In this document: in pieces, positions 47,036 through 48,349 of the stretch
Numbering within the stretch: the stretch's first letter is position 1
Layout of the letters: each line of letters starts with the position of its first letter
The notes under the pieces: model-generated
What the model was told of the DNA's origin: nothing
The model's database searches: none
Seen by the model: the letters and a program-made list of their open reading frames with translations, nothing else
Assembly: GCA_963925895.1 (NCBI GenBank)
Contig: CAWUVH010000017.1
Span: 1 to 48,349 of the forward strand
DNA length: 48,349 nt
Direction of reading: 5' to 3'
Source: Eutrophovita sp913057845
GTDB taxonomy: Bacteria > Pseudomonadota > Gammaproteobacteria > Burkholderiales > Eutrophovitaceae
Position numbers and translations under genes: made by a program

Positions 47036-48337
47036 TTAATCTTTGATAAAAGGTCCCCAAGAAGGCTCACGAAGATCATCCCCCTTTGGCCCAACGTAAC
47101 GGAGCTTAGCTCGTCCGTTTTTTGCGACGAATCGTAATATACCACGCCCATTTGCTTCAGAGGCGTAAACAATCACTTTCCCATTAGGGGCGATACTCGG
47201 CGACTGATCCCGAGAACCATCGGTCAAAATCTGCACCACACCCGATTTCATATCTTGCGTTCCAACATTAAATTTCCTTTCATCATAATGAATCAAGGCG
47301 ATAAAACTATCATCAGGGCTAAAATGCGGGGAGGCATTGTATCGACCCGTGTAGGTTAGCCTTACCTCTGCCCCACCCTTCACCGGGACTTGATACACCT
47401 GCGGCCGACCTGTTCGATCTGACGTAAATATTAGCGTTTTACCATCGTGTGAAAAGTTTGGCTCTGTGTTGATAGATCGACTATTTGTGATTTGTACCCG
47501 ACTTTGATCTCTAAGAGAGATCATAAAAATATCCGACTTCCCATCCTTTGAGATTGCAATTGCCAAAGATTGTCCGTCCGGAGACCATGCTGGCGCGGAA
47601 TTTGACCCTGGGAATGGACCGATAACGATTGGCTTCCCGGTTGCTCGACCTTTTTTGTAATTAACCGGCGTAACGTAAACCGCAGCCTTTCTCTTAAGGA
47701 AAGAAACGAACGCTACCTTGCTGCCATCCGGTGACCACCGCGGTGAGAGAATTGGCTCTTTTGACACGAAAATTTCATTCGGATTATGCCCATCGGAATC
47801 TGCGATAACCAACGCCGATTGATCCTTTTTACTGACCACATAAACAATCTTTGTCCTAAAAACCCCTTTATCTCCCGTTAATTTTTCATAAATAAGATCC
47901 GCAAAGTGGTGGGCCATTTGGCGAAGTTGCTTTGGATCATCTTTGATTTGATAACCAACTGACATAGCCTGCCCTGGAATATCGTACAACCAGAAAGAAG
48001 CCTGAAAACGCCCATCATTCAGCTTGACAAAATTTCCGACCACCAGATTTTGAACGGCCCTTGAAGCCCAGTTCGTATATTCCTCATCATCACCTAATTT
48101 CGACACACTCCAACTCTTATCAAAACTTTGTATCGCAAAGATTCCTGTCTTAGCTAAATCCGACGAGATGATCTCAGAAATAAGTTTTGCTTGGCCCCCT
48201 TCTCCCAGAAAAGGAGGGATCGTTATCGGTATTTTCGCACCCACATCCGCAATGATCTCGATTTCCACCTGAGCTGATACAACGCCATGCGAAAGAACGA
48301 TAGCAAAAAACATGATGCCAACAAAGCTCTTAGTCAT
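47036..48337 (-). CDS. tolB: Tol-Pal system protein TolB
   Basis: TolB is a periplasmic beta-propeller that binds Pal and TolA. In its 433 residues a signal peptide (about 1-22, ending VVSA) is followed by an N-terminal alpha/beta domain (about 25-160). Beta-propeller repeats follow, with PRWSPDGSKVAFVS, PAWSPDGQSLAIA, PNFSHDGKTLIFTS and PHFSPDDSFIALI. It is complete, starting 12 bp inside the right edge; tolA, tolR and tolQ are expected beyond it. Confidence 0.96.
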   Translation of the reverse strand: MTKSFVGIMFFAIVLSHGVVSAQVEIEIIADVGAKIPITIPPFLGEGGQAKLISEIISSDLAKTGIFAIQSFDKSWSVSKLGDDEEYTNWASRAVQNLVVGNFVKLNDGRFQASFWLYDIPGQAMSVGYQIKDDPKQLRQMAHHFADLIYEKLTGDKGVFRTKIVYVVSKKDQSALVIADSDGHNPNEIFVSKEPILSPRWSPDGSKVAFVSFLKRKAAVYVTPVNYKKGRATGKPIVIGPFPGSNSAPAWSPDGQSLAIAISKDGKSDIFMISLRDQSRVQITNSRSINTEPNFSHDGKTLIFTSDRTGRPQVYQVPVKGGAEVRLTYTGRYNASPHFSPDDSFIALIHYDERKFNVGTQDMKSGVVQILTDGSRDQSPSIAPNGKVIVYASEANGRGILRFVAKNGRAKLRYVGPKGDDLREPSWGPFIKD

Positions 48338-48349
48338 GCGAAAAATAGA

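Overview
The window is the chromosomal core of a betaproteobacterium of moderate, somewhat AT-leaning base composition. Three kinds of evidence support this: the gene order (mlaFEDCB - ABC exporter - ibaG - murA - hisGDCBHAFIE - hinT - tatABC; tyrS/M23 peptidase - erpA - argC - rpsI/rplM; kdsD-kdsC-lptCAB-rpoN-ptsN-hprK-rapZ-mutY; gmk-rpoZ-spoT; tolB-pal-cpoB-queC-tRNA-Lys), the short HisG, and HprK sitting beside PtsN. Genus-level placement would need a 16S comparison that I cannot run. Nearly every base is explained by housekeeping genes.

Layout. 1-4870 is an rRNA operon on the minus strand: promoter, boxB-like hairpin, boxA, 16S, tRNA-Ile(GAU), tRNA-Ala(UGC), a second boxA and 23S. The 23S gene runs off the left edge, so its 3' end and any 5S gene lie outside. 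tyrS lies directly upstream of the rRNA promoter, and a periplasmic M23 peptidase diverges from tyrS. From 7587 to 10024 are erpA, argC, rpsI and rplM (minus). From 10145 to 25172 is an almost unbroken 22-gene minus-strand run: phospholipid transport (mla), an ABC-2 exporter, ibaG, murA, the complete histidine pathway except hisZ and hisN-type functions, hinT, and the Tat translocase.

From 25380 to 32516 the plus strand carries a tightly overlapping envelope/regulation operon: KDO synthesis (kdsD, kdsC), LPS transport (lptC, lptA, lptB), sigma-54 (rpoN), and the nitrogen-PTS/HPr-kinase group (ptsN, hprK, rapZ). mutY converges on it. thiS-thiG and trmB follow on plus, then hemW, rdgB and rph on minus, then yicC, gmk, rpoZ and spoT on plus. 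A two-gene minus-strand insert (a FAH-family hydrolase and an orphan amino-acid-type binding lipoprotein) separates spoT from tRNA-Lys. The Tol-Pal operon tail (tolB, pal, cpoB, queC) fills 44694-48337; tolQ, tolR and tolA would lie to the right.

What stands out is local. Pal carries an unusually long charged coiled-coil spacer. 23S helix 25 has an extended hairpin. Genes commonly present at conserved junctions (hpf, mlaA, anmK) are missing. There is a perfect 11-bp dyad between mutY and thiS. The binding-protein/hydrolase pair has no transporter partners here. I see no CRISPR array, insertion sequence, prophage, toxin-antitoxin pair or defence island, and I do not see a convincing new multi-gene system.
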